Assembly (NCBI RefSeq): GCF_900114845.1
Contig: NZ_FOUK01000002.1
Span: 744,001-808,000, forward strand
DNA length: 64,000 nucleotides
Source: Pimelobacter simplex
GTDB taxonomy: Bacteria > Actinomycetota > Actinomycetes > Propionibacteriales > Nocardioidaceae
Direction: 5' to 3'
The translations under genes were made by a program, and so were the position numbers. Under the pieces are notes generated by a model. That model made no database searches. It saw only the letters and a program-made list of their open reading frames with translations, and was not told the DNA's origin. Below, piece after piece: positions 15,529 through 25,497 of the stretch. Within the stretch, counting starts at the first letter, position 1; each line of letters begins with the position of its first letter.

Positions 15529-16451
15529 CGCACCAGCGACCAGGCGATCCCGTCGAGGATGTCGGTCTCGGCGACGAGCACCGAGCACACCGAGAGCCGT
15601 TGCAGCACCCGGGAGACGATGAGCGCACCGGCGTCGATCACGTCGGCCCGGCCGGGGTGCATCCAGCCGAGCTCGCGGCGCTGGGCCACCGTCATGCCGA
15701 GCAGCCGCCCGACCTGGATGAGGACGTCGCCCACGGGCAGCGTCCGGCCGTGGATCAGCGTGCGGTCGTACGCCGCGAGGCCGAGCGTGCCCGCGGCAAC
15801 GGTCGTGTTGGTGCCGGCCACGAGGACGACGGAGGCGGCCGCGGCAGGGTCGACCGGGCAGGCGTCGAGCGCCGCGTCGACGTCGGCGGTGACGGCGGCG
15901 ATCTCGTCAGTGCTGATCGGGTCGGTGCGCACGTGCCGCTCGTGGAGCCGGACCGAGCCGATGTCCATCGAGAACGCGGCGCTCGGCCCGGAGGCCGGGT
16001 CGCCCAGGATGAGCTCGGTCGAGCCGCCGCCGATGTCGACGACGAGCGTCGGGGCGGCGAGACCCGCGTCGGGCAGCCCGCGCACGGCGCCGGCGAACGC
16101 GAGGCGTGCTTCCTCCTCGCCGGAGAGGACCTCGGGGTCGATGCCCAGCCGGGCGCGCACACCGGCGGCGAACTCCGCCGCGTTCGACGCGTCCCGGGTC
16201 GCGGAGGTGGCGCAGAAGCGCATCCGCTCCGGCGGGACGCCCGCCTCGGCGATGATCGCGGCGAGCTCGTCGATGGCGACCCAGGCCCGCTCGAGCGCCT
16301 CGGGCGCCAGCCGCCCGGTCGCGTCGACGCCCTGGCCGAGCCGGATCATCCGGCTCTCGCGGCGGACGCCGTCGGGATCGCCCACGGGGTCGCCGACCAG
16401 CAGCTTGATGGTGTTGGTGCCGCAGTCGATCGCGGCGACGGCCTCACTCAT
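15525..16451 (-). CDS. Ppx/GppA exopolyphosphatase-family protein
   Basis: The product is 308 residues of the ASKHA fold. It hydrolyses polyphosphate or pppGpp in family members. The phosphate-1 motif is VAAIDCGTNTIKLLVG, a catalytic-region Glu follows in VLSGEEEARLAFAGA, and the phosphate-2 motif is LVVDIGGGSTELILG. It corresponds to the short actinobacterial type without the C-terminal HD part. The ATG overlaps the stop of the DUF501 gene by 8 nt. The string DUF501-ppx-UDG-ACT-def is translationally coupled along its length, which suggests one transcript. Confidence 0.88.
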   Translation of the reverse strand: MSEAVAAIDCGTNTIKLLVGDPVGDPDGVRRESRMIRLGQGVDATGRLAPEALERAWVAIDELAAIIAEAGVPPERMRFCATSATRDASNAAEFAAGVRARLGIDPEVLSGEEEARLAFAGAVRGLPDAGLAAPTLVVDIGGGSTELILGDPASGPSAAFSMDIGSVRLHERHVRTDPISTDEIAAVTADVDAALDACPVDPAAAASVVLVAGTNTTVAAGTLGLAAYDRTLIHGRTLPVGDVLIQVGRLLGMTVAQRRELGWMHPGRADVIDAGALIVSRVLQRLSVCSVLVAETDILDGIAWSLVR

Positions 16452-16989
16452 CGGCCGACGGCGCGACGCACGGTCCCTTCGCCCACCACTCCCCGAGGAT
16501 CTCGAGCACCTCGTCGCCGAGCGGGTTCACGCCCGGTCCCGCGGCCAGCGCGTGGCCGGCCAGCACGTGGAGGCACTTGACCCGGTCGGGCATGCCGCCG
16601 GCGGAGATCCCGTCGATCTCGGGCACGTCGAAGCCGCCGGCCGCGCCCACCGCGGCCCGGTCGGCCAGGTAGGCCTCGTGCGCGCGGCGGTAGGCGGCGG
16701 CGAGCTCGGGATCGGTGCCGAGCCGCTCCTGCATCTCCTTCATCAGCCCGGAGGCCTCGAGGGTGCCGATCCGCGAGTTCACCCGCGGGCAGGTCAGGTA
16801 GTACGTCGTGGGGAACGGCGTGCCGTTGGGCAGCCGCGGCTCGGTGGTGACGACGTCGGGGTTGCCGCAGGGGCAGCGGTGCCCGATGGCGTGCACCCCG
16901 CGCGGCGGCCGGCCGAGCTGCGCCGCGATCACCGCCTCGTCGGCGGAGTCGGCGGCGCCGGCGGCGTCGGTGGTGGGGGGGGTGCTCAC
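16444..16989 (-). CDS. DUF501-family protein
   Basis: This 181-residue soluble protein has the DUF501 pattern: LGRPPRGVHAIGHRCPCGNP, then TTYYLTCPRVNSRIGTLEA, and a later VKCLHVLAGHALAAGPGVNP. Conserved Cys residues at CPCG, LTCP and KCLH suggest a metal site, but this is inference. The function of the family is not established as far as I know. It lies between ftsB/divIC-like and ppx in many actinobacteria, as here. It is joined by a GTGA overlap upstream and an 8-nt overlap downstream. Confidence 0.85.
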   Translation of the reverse strand: MSTPPTTDAAGAADSADEAVIAAQLGRPPRGVHAIGHRCPCGNPDVVTTEPRLPNGTPFPTTYYLTCPRVNSRIGTLEASGLMKEMQERLGTDPELAAAYRRAHEAYLADRAAVGAAGGFDVPEIDGISAGGMPDRVKCLHVLAGHALAAGPGVNPLGDEVLEILGEWWAKGPCVAPSADE

Positions 16990-17591
16990 TCCTTCAGGTC
17001 CTCCTTGGGAGCCTGGATCTCGTTCTTGGGGCCGCGCACCTTGGGCGGGTGCCCGGCGATCTTGACCGACTCCCAGGTGCCCTCGTACCAGGTCACCTTG
17101 TCGGGATCGGCCACCGTCGACGGGTCGCCCAGGTCGGCGGACGCGTCGAGCGGCTTGCCGTTCTCGTCGACGACGACGAACGGCGTCTCGCCCTTCTCGA
17201 CGTACCCGAAGCGCTCGCGGGCCTGCTGCTTGACGAACTCGGGGTCGTCCCAGCGGGCCTTCTCGCGTTGGAGGTCGTCGATATTGCTCTGGCGCTGGGA
17301 GATCTGCGCCTCGAGCCGGTCGATGTTGCCGCGCTGCTGCAGGTAGGCCCGCAGCGACGACGCGTAGGAGACCGCCAGCACCGCGAGGACGAGCACCAGG
17401 ATCGCCGCGCGGCTGGTCAGCCGGGACTTCTGCTGGTGCTCCTCACGCGCCCGCACGAGGGCCGCCTCGCGCTCGCGCGCGGCCTTCTTGCGCTCGGCCT
17501 TGAGCCGCTCGGCGTACCGCGGCCCGGACCGTCCCGCGGCAGGACGGCCCGGCTTGCGGGACGTACGGCGGTCGCCCGGTGTCGCAGCCAC
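16986..17591 (-). CDS. FtsB/DivIC-family septum formation protein
   Basis: The product is 201 residues. A basic cytoplasmic N-terminus (about 1-60) precedes one membrane segment (LTSRAAILVLVLAVLAVSYA) and a coiled coil (LQQRGNIDRLEAQISQRQSN). Next comes the family motif WDDPEFVKQQARERFGYVEKGE, which places it in the FtsB/DivIC group that bridges FtsL and FtsQ at the division site. The extracellular tail after GETPFVV is longer than in E. coli FtsB and Pro/Lys-rich. It is encoded just downstream of enolase, a common actinobacterial order. It starts at a GTG. Confidence 0.88.
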   Translation of the reverse strand: MAATPGDRRTSRKPGRPAAGRSGPRYAERLKAERKKAAREREAALVRAREEHQQKSRLTSRAAILVLVLAVLAVSYASSLRAYLQQRGNIDRLEAQISQRQSNIDDLQREKARWDDPEFVKQQARERFGYVEKGETPFVVVDENGKPLDASADLGDPSTVADPDKVTWYEGTWESVKIAGHPPKVRGPKNEIQAPKEDLKE

Positions 17592-17620
17592 GGTGGTCTC
17601 CTGGGAAGCCGAAGGTCGGT

Positions 17621-18955
<1,335 letters not shown>

Positions 18956-19013
18956 CTAGACCGCAGGGGGCGGTGGATCGGGCAGCACCCGCGGGCTGGT
19001 GCATGCTGGTGCC

Positions 19014-19376
19014 GTGAGCCACCGCCGCCCGTACCGGGTGTACTCCGTCGGGCAGGACCCCGAGCCGCGCGACTCGCTCGCCAACGAGCGCACCTTCCTG
19101 GCCTGGGTGCGGACGTCGCTCGCGCTGGTCGCCGGCGCCGTCGCGGTGAGCTCACCGGCCCTGGAGTTCTCGCTCACCGCGCGGCTCGTGCTGTCGGTGG
19201 GCCTGGTGCTCGTCGCCGCCGTCGCGCTCGGGGTGGGCTGGCACCGCTGGACCCGGACCGAGATCGCGATGCGCACCGGCGGGGCGTTCCCGGGGTTCAC
19301 GGGCGGGATGGTGGTGCTGGGTGCGGTCGGGGTGCTGATGGTGGTGGCGCTGGGGAGCGCGCTCCTCAGGCGCTGA
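19014..19376 (+). CDS. DUF202-family small membrane protein
   Basis: The product is 120 residues from the GTG at 19014. An alternative GTG at 18999 adds five residues. The motif DSLANERTFLAWVRTSLALV near the start is the hallmark of DUF202 (YidH-like) proteins. Three hydrophobic segments follow, at about 33-50, 55-75 and 95-118. The family has no firmly established function. It is divergent from eno and its 3' end overlaps the convergent TetR gene by 11 nt. Confidence 0.85.
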   Translation: MSHRRPYRVYSVGQDPEPRDSLANERTFLAWVRTSLALVAGAVAVSSPALEFSLTARLVLSVGLVLVAAVALGVGWHRWTRTEIAMRTGGAFPGFTGGMVVLGAVGVLMVVALGSALLRR

Positions 19377-20001
19377 GCGTGGTAGCGGCGTCCGCCCCGA
19401 ACACCGCCGCGAACAGCCGCTCGCACCGCGCACTCATCTCCTCCGGGGTGACGCCGGGGTGGGCGCACCACCAGTCGACGAGCGAGGCGAAGACGCTGCT
19501 CCAGACCGCGACCAGGGCGGCGAGGTCGAGCGGGTCGTCGTCCCCGGCGAGAGCGAGGAGCTCGCCGACGCCGTCGTGCGCGAGCCCCTCGAGGCGCTCG
19601 CGGTAGGAGCCGAGGAGGGCGTCGGCGCCGGGGGTGCGCGGGGCGGTGGGGTCGTTGGCGACCTGCCACACCCAGGTCCGCCCGGCGAGGACGCCGAAGA
19701 CGCCGTCGAGGGTGGCCAGCGCGCGGGCGAGGCCGACGACGCCGAGGGCGGCGGTCCGCTCGATCTCGTCGATGAGCAGGTCGGACGCCTCCCCCAGGCA
19801 GCGCTCGAAGAGCCCCTCCTTGGAGCCGAAGTAGTTGTAGATCAGCGGCTTGGAGATCCCGGCCTCGCGGGCGATGTCGGCGACATTGGTGGCCGCGAAG
19901 CCGCGGGCACCGAAGACCCGGCCGGCGACCTCGAGGATCTGCTGCTCGCGCTCGGGGCGGGCCACGCCCTTGGTTCCGGTACGACGAGCGGCCGTGGTCA
20001 T
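19366..20001 (-). CDS. TetR-family transcriptional regulator
   Basis: The product is 211 residues from the ATG at 20001. An in-frame ATG at 20019 adds six. The DNA-binding domain is EQQILEVAGRVFGARGFAATNVADIAREAGISKPLIYNYFGSKEGL, the classic TetR helix-turn-helix at about residues 20-65. The C-terminal ligand domain is not diagnostic, though VVWQVANDPTAPRTP-type regions occur in lipid-related TetR proteins. It is divergent from a sterol-desaturase-family gene, so control of that gene is likely. The shared 105-nt region holds a 28-bp palindrome (20060-20087). Confidence 0.88.
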   Translation of the reverse strand: MTTAARRTGTKGVARPEREQQILEVAGRVFGARGFAATNVADIAREAGISKPLIYNYFGSKEGLFERCLGEASDLLIDEIERTAALGVVGLARALATLDGVFGVLAGRTWVWQVANDPTAPRTPGADALLGSYRERLEGLAHDGVGELLALAGDDDPLDLAALVAVWSSVFASLVDWWCAHPGVTPEEMSARCERLFAAVFGADAATTLSA

Positions 20002-20059
20002 GCGGATCACTCTACCCATTGAATTGACTTCGTAGTAACTTACCTTCGAGTCACTTGAA

Positions 20060-20087
20060 CAGTTTCGCCGGTCGACCGGCGAAACTG
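20060..20087. repeat. perfect 28-bp palindrome, copy 2
   Basis: It shares its 26-bp core (half-site AGTTTCGCCGGTC) with the palindrome at 6834-6861. The outer pair is C:G here and G:C there. It lies 19 nt before the GTG of the sterol-desaturase gene, in a divergent promoter rather than between gene ends. Confidence 0.8.
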
Positions 20088-20106
20088 GCGCCACCGAGGA
20101 GTCCCC

Positions 20107-20994
20107 GTGCACGACCTGCTCGACCCGCTGCAGAACCCGGTGACGTACGCCGTCCCCTTCTTCGTGCTGAGCATCCTCGTCGAGCTCGCGGCCCTCAAGT
20201 GGCTCGACCACGACGGCAACGTCACCGGCTACGCGCTGAAGGATGCGCGCACCTCGATCACGATGGGGATCGGCTCGATCTTCTTCCTCACCGTCTTCAA
20301 GGTCGGCACCTTCGTCGTCTACTCGGCCATCTCCACCCACCTCGCGCCGTTCCACCTGCCCACCGACACCTGGTGGTACTGGGTGCTGCTCATCGTCGGT
20401 CTCGACCTCGCCTACTACGGCAACCACCGCTTCGTGCACCGGGTCAGCATCGGCTGGGCGGCCCACCAGGCGCACCACTCCAGCGAGTACATGAACTTCG
20501 CGACCGCGCTGCGCCAGAAGTGGAACCCCTGGTTCGAGTTCTTCTTCTGGCTGCCGCTGCCGTTCCTCGGCTTCGCGCCGTGGACGCTGTACGTCGCCTT
20601 CTCGATCAACCTCGTCTACCAGTTCTTCGTGCACACCGAGACGATCGACCGCCTCCCCCGCCCGGTCGAGCTGGTCTTCAACACGCCCTCGCACCACCGC
20701 GTGCACCACGGCTCGGACCCGGAGTACCTCGACAGGAACTACGCCGGCATCCTCATCGTCTGGGACCGGCTGTTCGGCACCTTCCAGCCCGAGCGGCAGC
20801 GGCCGACGTACGGGCTGACCAAGCCGGTCGAGACCTTCAACCTGATCACGCTCGAGTACGGCGACTACGCCGCCATCGCGCGCAACGTCCGGCGCGCGGC
20901 GAGCTGGCGGGAGCGGCTGGGCTACGTCTTCGGGCCGCCGGGCTGGGCGCCCGCGCGGCGGGACGAGACGCTCAGCGCCGCAGGTGGCGACTGA
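20107..20994 (+). CDS. sterol desaturase/fatty acid hydroxylase-superfamily membrane di-iron protein
   Basis: The product is 295 residues with about four or five hydrophobic segments. The three histidine clusters of this family are all present: HRFVH (in YYGNHRFVHR), HQAHHSSE, and HHRVHHG near residue 200. These bind two irons and carry out O2-dependent hydroxylation or desaturation of lipid chains or sterol-like molecules in the membrane. The start is the GTG at 20107. It is divergent from a TetR regulator. The actual lipid substrate is unknown. The 3' end overlaps the convergent SnoaL-like gene by 23 nt. Confidence 0.88.
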   Translation: MHDLLDPLQNPVTYAVPFFVLSILVELAALKWLDHDGNVTGYALKDARTSITMGIGSIFFLTVFKVGTFVVYSAISTHLAPFHLPTDTWWYWVLLIVGLDLAYYGNHRFVHRVSIGWAAHQAHHSSEYMNFATALRQKWNPWFEFFFWLPLPFLGFAPWTLYVAFSINLVYQFFVHTETIDRLPRPVELVFNTPSHHRVHHGSDPEYLDRNYAGILIVWDRLFGTFQPERQRPTYGLTKPVETFNLITLEYGDYAAIARNVRRAASWRERLGYVFGPPGWAPARRDETLSAAGGD

Positions 20995-21415
20995 GGTCGC
21001 CGGTCAGGTCGACCGACATCGCCCGGGTGCCGAACCACCACTCCCCCTCGACGCGGTGGAAGTCGTCGCGGTAGCGGCCCACGATGATCGGCTGCAGCGC
21101 GAACCCCTCGGTCGCCTGCATCACGGTGTACGACGCCGTGCCGGTCGCGGTCCCCGCGGCCTCGTCGACGTCGATGCTCACGTTGGTCGTGAGGTGCCGG
21201 GTGCGGGGCGTGCCGTCGTCGTACAGGATCACGAGGGAGCGGTAGAACGCCTCGACCGCCGTGCTGCCCTCGGCCAGGGTGAGCGAACCGTCCGGGCTGT
21301 CCTGGGCGATCCGGCCATGGGCGAAGAGCGCGCCGAGCGCGGCCAGGTCGCCGGCGTCGATGGCGTCGGCATAGCGGAACAGCAGCCGCTCGACGGCGCG
21401 CTCGGGCGTGCTCAC
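20972..21415 (-). CDS. NTF2/SnoaL-like small domain protein
   Basis: The product is 147 residues. The cone-shaped NTF2/SnoaL fold is recognised from ERLLFRYADAIDAGDLAALGALFAHGRI at the start, the helix AVEAFYRSLV, and the final strands GRYRDDFHRVEGEWWFGTRAM. Members are isomerases, dehydratases or simple ligand-binding proteins. No catalytic role can be assigned here. The GTG start overlaps the upstream ferritin-like gene stop (GTGA), so the two are coupled. Confidence 0.8.
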   Translation of the reverse strand: MSTPERAVERLLFRYADAIDAGDLAALGALFAHGRIAQDSPDGSLTLAEGSTAVEAFYRSLVILYDDGTPRTRHLTTNVSIDVDEAAGTATGTASYTVMQATEGFALQPIIVGRYRDDFHRVEGEWWFGTRAMSVDLTGDLSRHLRR

Positions 21416-22101
21416 GCGTCGAGGCCGAGCTCGCCCATCCGCGCCATGTGGCGCTCGGTGAGCCGGGTGAACATCCGGCCCATCGCGGCGAGGTCGAGGC
21501 CGGGCCGGTCGACACCGCCGGCGAGCAGCGCGGTGAGCGCGTCCCGGTCGGCCGCCACCCGCTGCGCCTGGGTGAGCGCCTCGCCCATCAGCCGGCGTCC
21601 CCACAGGGCGAGCCGGCCGCCGAGGCGGCTGTCGTCGGCGATCGCGGCGCGCACCCGGTCGACGACGAACGTCGCGTGGCTGCCCTCCTCCATCGAGGAC
21701 ACGACCAGGTCGCGGGTCTCGGGGTCGAGGTAGGCCGCGATCTCGCGGTAGAAGTCGTTGGCGAGGCCGTCGCCGACGTACGCCTTGACCAGACCCTCGT
21801 GCCAGTCGGCCGGGGCGGTGTGGCGGTGGAACTCGTCGAGGGGCTCGCGGAACGGCGCCATCGCCTCGAAGGGGTCGGCGCCGAGCGCGCGGAGCCGGTC
21901 GTGCAGGGCGTGGACCTTGGTGAGCTCGCCGCTCGCCATCGTCGCCAGGTCGACCTTGTCGGCCAGGCTCGGCGCGAGCTTGGCGTCCTCGGCGAGCCGC
22001 TCGAAGGCCGAGATCTCGCCGTACGCGATGGCGCCGAGGAGGTCGACGACCGCCTCGCGGTAGAGCGGGTCGGCGTCGGCGGACGCGGCGGATTCAGCCA
22101 T
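21412..22101 (-). CDS. ferritin-like fold protein (MiaE-related)
   Basis: The product is 229 residues and mostly helical. Helix pairs carry possible metal ligands: GAIAYGEISAFERLAEDA (Glu), TMASGELTKVHALHDRL (Glu-x-x-x-His), DFYREIAAYLD, and SSMEEGSHATFVVD (Glu...His). This spacing is that of the di-iron four-helix bundle related to tRNA hydroxylase MiaE, as annotated in actinobacteria as ferritin-like fold-containing. The substrate is unknown. The minus-strand TACGCT is placed 6 nt before the ATG at 22101, so the transcript is probably leaderless. It is divergent from the DEAD helicase. Confidence 0.7.
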   Translation of the reverse strand: MAESAASADADPLYREAVVDLLGAIAYGEISAFERLAEDAKLAPSLADKVDLATMASGELTKVHALHDRLRALGADPFEAMAPFREPLDEFHRHTAPADWHEGLVKAYVGDGLANDFYREIAAYLDPETRDLVVSSMEEGSHATFVVDRVRAAIADDSRLGGRLALWGRRLMGEALTQAQRVAADRDALTALLAGGVDRPGLDLAAMGRMFTRLTERHMARMGELGLDA

Positions 22102-22107
22102 GCGCGC

Positions 22108-22113
22108 AGCGTA
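22108..22113 (-). promoter_or_regulatory. -10 element TACGCT of a leaderless promoter
   Basis: Read on the minus strand, TACGCT is followed by 6 nt and then the ATG at 22101. Confidence 0.45.
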
Positions 22114-22121
22114 CAAGTACC

Positions 22122-23801
22122 ATGGGTCACAGCGAGAGCCAGTCCGTGCCCCCGGAAGACGGGAGCCAGAGCCGGCCCGCCCGGGCAACCTGCCCACGTA
22201 TGTGCGCGGCTGAGTGTGAATCAGCCGCATTGATTCTGGCGCCACGCCGACCGGCTGACGACACTCACGAAAGCGACACGACACTGACTTCCACGCAGAA
22301 CACCACTGAGACCACCACGCCCAGCTTCCGCGACCTCGGGGTCATGCCCCAGATCTGCGACGCGCTCGACCGGGCCGGCATCACGCACCCGTTCGCGATC
22401 CAGGAGATGACCCTCTCCGTCGCGCTGCTCGGCACCGACCTGATCGGTCAGGCCCGCACGGGCACCGGCAAGACCCTGGCCTTCGGCATCCCGGTGCTGC
22501 AGCGCAGCGTCGCGCCGTCCGACCCCGACTACTCCGAGATCCCGCAGGGCAAGCCGCAGGCGCTCATCGTGGCGCCGACCCGCGAGCTCGCCATCCAGGT
22601 CTCCGGCGACCTCGAGCTGGCCGGCAAGGACCGCGGCCTGCGCGTCCTGACCATCTACGGCGGCGTCGGCTACGAGCCGCAGATCGAGGCGCTCGAGACG
22701 GGCGTCGACATCGTCGTCGGCACGCCGGGCCGCCTCATCGACCTTGCCAACCGCAAGGTCCTCGACCTGTCCCACGTCCACGCGCTCGTGCTGGACGAGG
22801 CCGACGAGATGCTCGACCTCGGCTTCCTGCCCGATGTCGAGAAGCTGCTCCGGCTCACGCCCGAGACCCGCCAGACCATGCTGTTCTCGGCGACCATGCC
22901 GGCCGCGATCGTCTCGCTGGCCCGGATGCACATGCGGCACCCGATGAACATCCGCGCCGAGTCGTCGTACGAGAACGCGACGGTGCCGGCCACCGCGCAG
23001 TTCATCTACCTCGCCCACGACCTCGACAAGCCGGAGATCATCGGCCGCCTGCTGCAGGCCGAGGACGCCGACAAGATGATCGTCTTCACCCGCACCAAGC
23101 GGCAGGCCCAGCGCGTCGCCGACGACCTGGTCGAGCGCGGCTTCAAGGCCAGCCCCCTGCACGGCGACATGGCGCAGGTGGCGCGCGAGAAGGCGCTGAC
23201 GAAGTTCCGCGAGGACAAGATCAAGGTCCTCGTCGCGACCGACGTCGCGGCCCGCGGCATCGACGTCTCCGGCGTCAGCCACGTGGTCAACTACACCTGC
23301 CCCGAGGACGACAAGACCTACGTCCACCGGATCGGCCGCACCGGCCGCGCCGGCGCCTCGGGCATCGCGATCACGCTGGTCGACGCGACCGACGTGCACC
23401 GCTGGAAGATGATCAACAAGGCGCTCGACCTGCCCTTCGACGAGCCGCTCGAGACCTACTCGACCTCCGAGCACCTCTTCCACGACCAGGGCATCGCCCC
23501 CGGGACCAAGGGCCGGATCGTGCCCCCGGCCCCGCCGGCGCCGCGCGCCGACCGTGGCGACCGGGGCGAGCGTGGCGAGCGCTCCGAGCGCCCGGCCCGC
23601 AACCGCGACCGGACCCGCACGCGCACCCGCACCCGGGGCGGCCAGCCGGTCGAGTCCGCCGCGTCGACCGCGTCGACCGCATCGACCGCGACGGAGGCGG
23701 CCCTGGCAGCCGACGGCGGCACCGAGGCGCCCCGGCGTCGCCGGCGTCGCCGCAGCGGCGGTGGCGGTGGCGGCGGCGCGAAGCCGGCCACCGACGCCTG
23801 A
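22122..23801 (+). CDS. DEAD-box RNA helicase
   Basis: The core is a complete ATP-dependent RNA helicase. The Q motif region is THPFAIQEM, motif I is ARTGTGKT, and motif Ia is PTRELA. The DEAD box reads VLDEADEML, motif III is SAT, and motif VI is HRIGRTGRAG. The C-terminal tail (after about residue 450) is Arg/Gly-rich with RTRTRTR runs, typical of RNA binding. The start is unsure: ATG 22122 and ATG 22200 would add a Pro/Arg-rich leader, while homologue-like sequence begins at TSTQNTTET after a CTG at 22284. A long 5' leader is therefore possible. A strong terminator follows. Confidence 0.9.
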   Translation: MGHSESQSVPPEDGSQSRPARATCPRMCAAECESAALILAPRRPADDTHESDTTLTSTQNTTETTTPSFRDLGVMPQICDALDRAGITHPFAIQEMTLSVALLGTDLIGQARTGTGKTLAFGIPVLQRSVAPSDPDYSEIPQGKPQALIVAPTRELAIQVSGDLELAGKDRGLRVLTIYGGVGYEPQIEALETGVDIVVGTPGRLIDLANRKVLDLSHVHALVLDEADEMLDLGFLPDVEKLLRLTPETRQTMLFSATMPAAIVSLARMHMRHPMNIRAESSYENATVPATAQFIYLAHDLDKPEIIGRLLQAEDADKMIVFTRTKRQAQRVADDLVERGFKASPLHGDMAQVAREKALTKFREDKIKVLVATDVAARGIDVSGVSHVVNYTCPEDDKTYVHRIGRTGRAGASGIAITLVDATDVHRWKMINKALDLPFDEPLETYSTSEHLFHDQGIAPGTKGRIVPPAPPAPRADRGDRGERGERSERPARNRDRTRTRTRTRGGQPVESAASTASTASTATEAALAADGGTEAPRRRRRRRSGGGGGGGAKPATDA

Positions 23802-23818
23802 GCAGGCACCAGCACGCA

Positions 23819-23844
23819 GGAGCCCCCGGTCCGCCGGGGGCTCC
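23819..23844 (+). terminator. strong hairpin terminator after the DEAD helicase
   Basis: 11-bp perfect arms (23819-23829 and 23834-23844) close a TCCG loop and are followed by GGTGCTTTTC. The hairpin can also serve the convergent transpeptidase gene. Confidence 0.8.
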
Positions 23845-23852
23845 GGTGCTTT

Positions 23853-24632
23853 TCAGGCGGTGACGACGACCTTCGTGCCGATCGGCGCGAAGTCCCACAG
23901 CGCGATGGCGTTGCCGCGCTCCTGGCGGATGCACCCGTGCGAGCGCGGCGACCCGAGCTGGGCGAGGGTCTGGACCGGCTTGCCGTCGTCGACCGGGATG
24001 GTGTGGAAGCCGATCGCGGCGCCCTGGGTGCCCTGGGTGAAGCGGACGAAGTACTCCATCGTGCCGGAGTCGTCGATCCCGATGGCGTTGCGGCTGCGGG
24101 AGTAGACCGCGTAGGTGCCGGGCTGGAGGTTGTCGGTGACGCTGCCCGAGACCAGGTAGGTGCGGACCACCTTGCCGGCGCCGTCGACCAGCCAGACCCG
24201 CTGCCGGCCCTCGCTGAACACGATCCGCCGCCCGGTGCCGGAGCCCGCAGGCAGGGAGGTGGTCTCGCTCAGCGCGGCGATCTCGCCGCCGCCGGCGTCG
24301 ACGAGCCCCGGCGTGGAGGTCGTACGACGGGCGTCGGAGCGCGCCGGAGCCTGCTCGCCGTCGGTGCGCTGGGCCGGGGGCGCGATCGCGCCCGAGGCAC
24401 CCGTGGCGTCGACGGCGCGGGCGCCGTCGGGACCGGAGGGCAGCAGCCCGAAGCCGCCGGCCACGGTGAGCCCGGTGACGGCGAGGGCGGCGCCGAAGGC
24501 GGTGATCCGTCCGTAGCGGGGCCGGACGGCGGTCGCCCGGCGGCGCCCGGCCGGCTCGGCGCGACGGCGTCCCGGCGGCGGGGCCTTGCGGCGACCGACC
24601 TCGGCCCGGCGGCGTCCTGCTGGCTGGCTCAC
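23853..24632 (-). CDS. L,D-transpeptidase (YkuD family), membrane-anchored
   Basis: The product is 259 residues. An Arg-rich cytoplasmic start (about 1-40) is followed by one membrane segment (ITAFGAALAVTGLTVAGGFG) and a low-complexity linker. The YkuD domain (about 135-259) has the catalytic motif: GFHTIPVDDG supplies the His, and SPRSHGCIRQ supplies Ser-His-Gly-Cys with the nucleophilic Cys. It probably forms 3-3 crosslinks in peptidoglycan or attaches proteins to it. The GTG start lies 1 nt after the ParA-like stop, so the two are cotranscribed. Confidence 0.87.
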   Translation of the reverse strand: MSQPAGRRRAEVGRRKAPPPGRRRAEPAGRRRATAVRPRYGRITAFGAALAVTGLTVAGGFGLLPSGPDGARAVDATGASGAIAPPAQRTDGEQAPARSDARRTTSTPGLVDAGGGEIAALSETTSLPAGSGTGRRIVFSEGRQRVWLVDGAGKVVRTYLVSGSVTDNLQPGTYAVYSRSRNAIGIDDSGTMEYFVRFTQGTQGAAIGFHTIPVDDGKPVQTLAQLGSPRSHGCIRQERGNAIALWDFAPIGTKVVVTA

Positions 24633-24633
24633 G

Positions 24634-25425
24634 TCAGCGCGCCGCCCGGGCGATCAGGGAGCCGGCGACCTCGCGGTAGGCCTCGGCGCCCTTGCTGGTG
24701 CGGCTGGTCGCGAGGATCGAGCGGCCCGCGGCAGGCGCCTCCGCGAACTTGATGGTCTTGGGGATCGGCGGCTCGACGACCTCGAGGTCGTAGGTCTCGG
24801 AGATCGTGTCGAGCACCGCGCGGGCGTGGTTGGTCCGGCCGTCGTACAGCGTCGGGAGCACGCCCCACACCGCGAGGTCGCGGTTGGTGAAGCGGCGGAC
24901 GTCGTGCACGGTGTCGAGCAGCTGGCCCACCCCGCGGTGCGAGAGCGTCTCGCACTGCAGCGGGATGAGGACGCCCTGGGCGGCGGTGAGCGCCGCGACC
25001 GTGAGCACGCCGAGCGAGGGCGGGCAGTCGAGCAGCACCCAGTCGTAGTGGGTGCCGGCGGCCTGGAGGTCCTCCATGACCCCGCGCAGGACGTGCTCGC
25101 GGCCGGTGCGGGTGAGCAGGTCGGCCTCGGCGCGGGCGAGCTCGATCGTCGCGGGGAGGAGGTCGACGCCGTCGTCGGTGGCGATGATCGTCTCGGCGAC
25201 GTCGGTCCCCTTGGTGAGCACGTGGTGGATCGAGAGCTCGAGGTCCTCGGGGTCGATGCCGAGCGAGAACGTCAGGCAGGCCTGGGGGTCGAGGTCGACG
25301 AGCAGCACCGACTGACCTCGCTCGGCCAGCGCGGCGCCGATGGAGGCGACGCTGGTGGTCTTCGCGACGCCGCCCTTCTGGTTGGCGACCGCGAGGATGA
25401 CGGGGGGAGCCGGCTCGCTGTTCAT
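24634..25425 (-). CDS. ParA-family ATPase (orphan, no ParB nearby)
   Basis: The product is 263 residues. The deviant Walker A motif is ANQKGGVAKTTSVASIGAAL, Walker A' is VLLVDLDPQACLTFSLG, and Walker B is WVLLDCPPSLGVL. PLQCETLSHRGVGQLLDTV follows, as in chromosomal ParA/Soj-like proteins. No parB gene is adjacent, so it may act in polar positioning of wall enzymes or another cargo rather than chromosome segregation. Coupling with the L,D-transpeptidase supports a cell-wall link, which is inference. ATG start at 25425. Confidence 0.88.
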   Translation of the reverse strand: MNSEPAPPVILAVANQKGGVAKTTSVASIGAALAERGQSVLLVDLDPQACLTFSLGIDPEDLELSIHHVLTKGTDVAETIIATDDGVDLLPATIELARAEADLLTRTGREHVLRGVMEDLQAAGTHYDWVLLDCPPSLGVLTVAALTAAQGVLIPLQCETLSHRGVGQLLDTVHDVRRFTNRDLAVWGVLPTLYDGRTNHARAVLDTISETYDLEVVEPPIPKTIKFAEAPAAGRSILATSRTSKGAEAYREVAGSLIARAAR

Positions 25426-25497
25426 CGGGGTCCATCATGCCGGACGCGGGCACGTCAGGGGGGCGACACCCGGGGGTCGGCTGGTTGACTGTCGGAC

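Noticed and set aside
20020..20060. AGTAACTT/AGTCACTT direct repeats as TetR operator
   Set aside because: Only 8-bp imperfect direct repeats, not the palindrome usual for TetR proteins. Too weak to list as a site.
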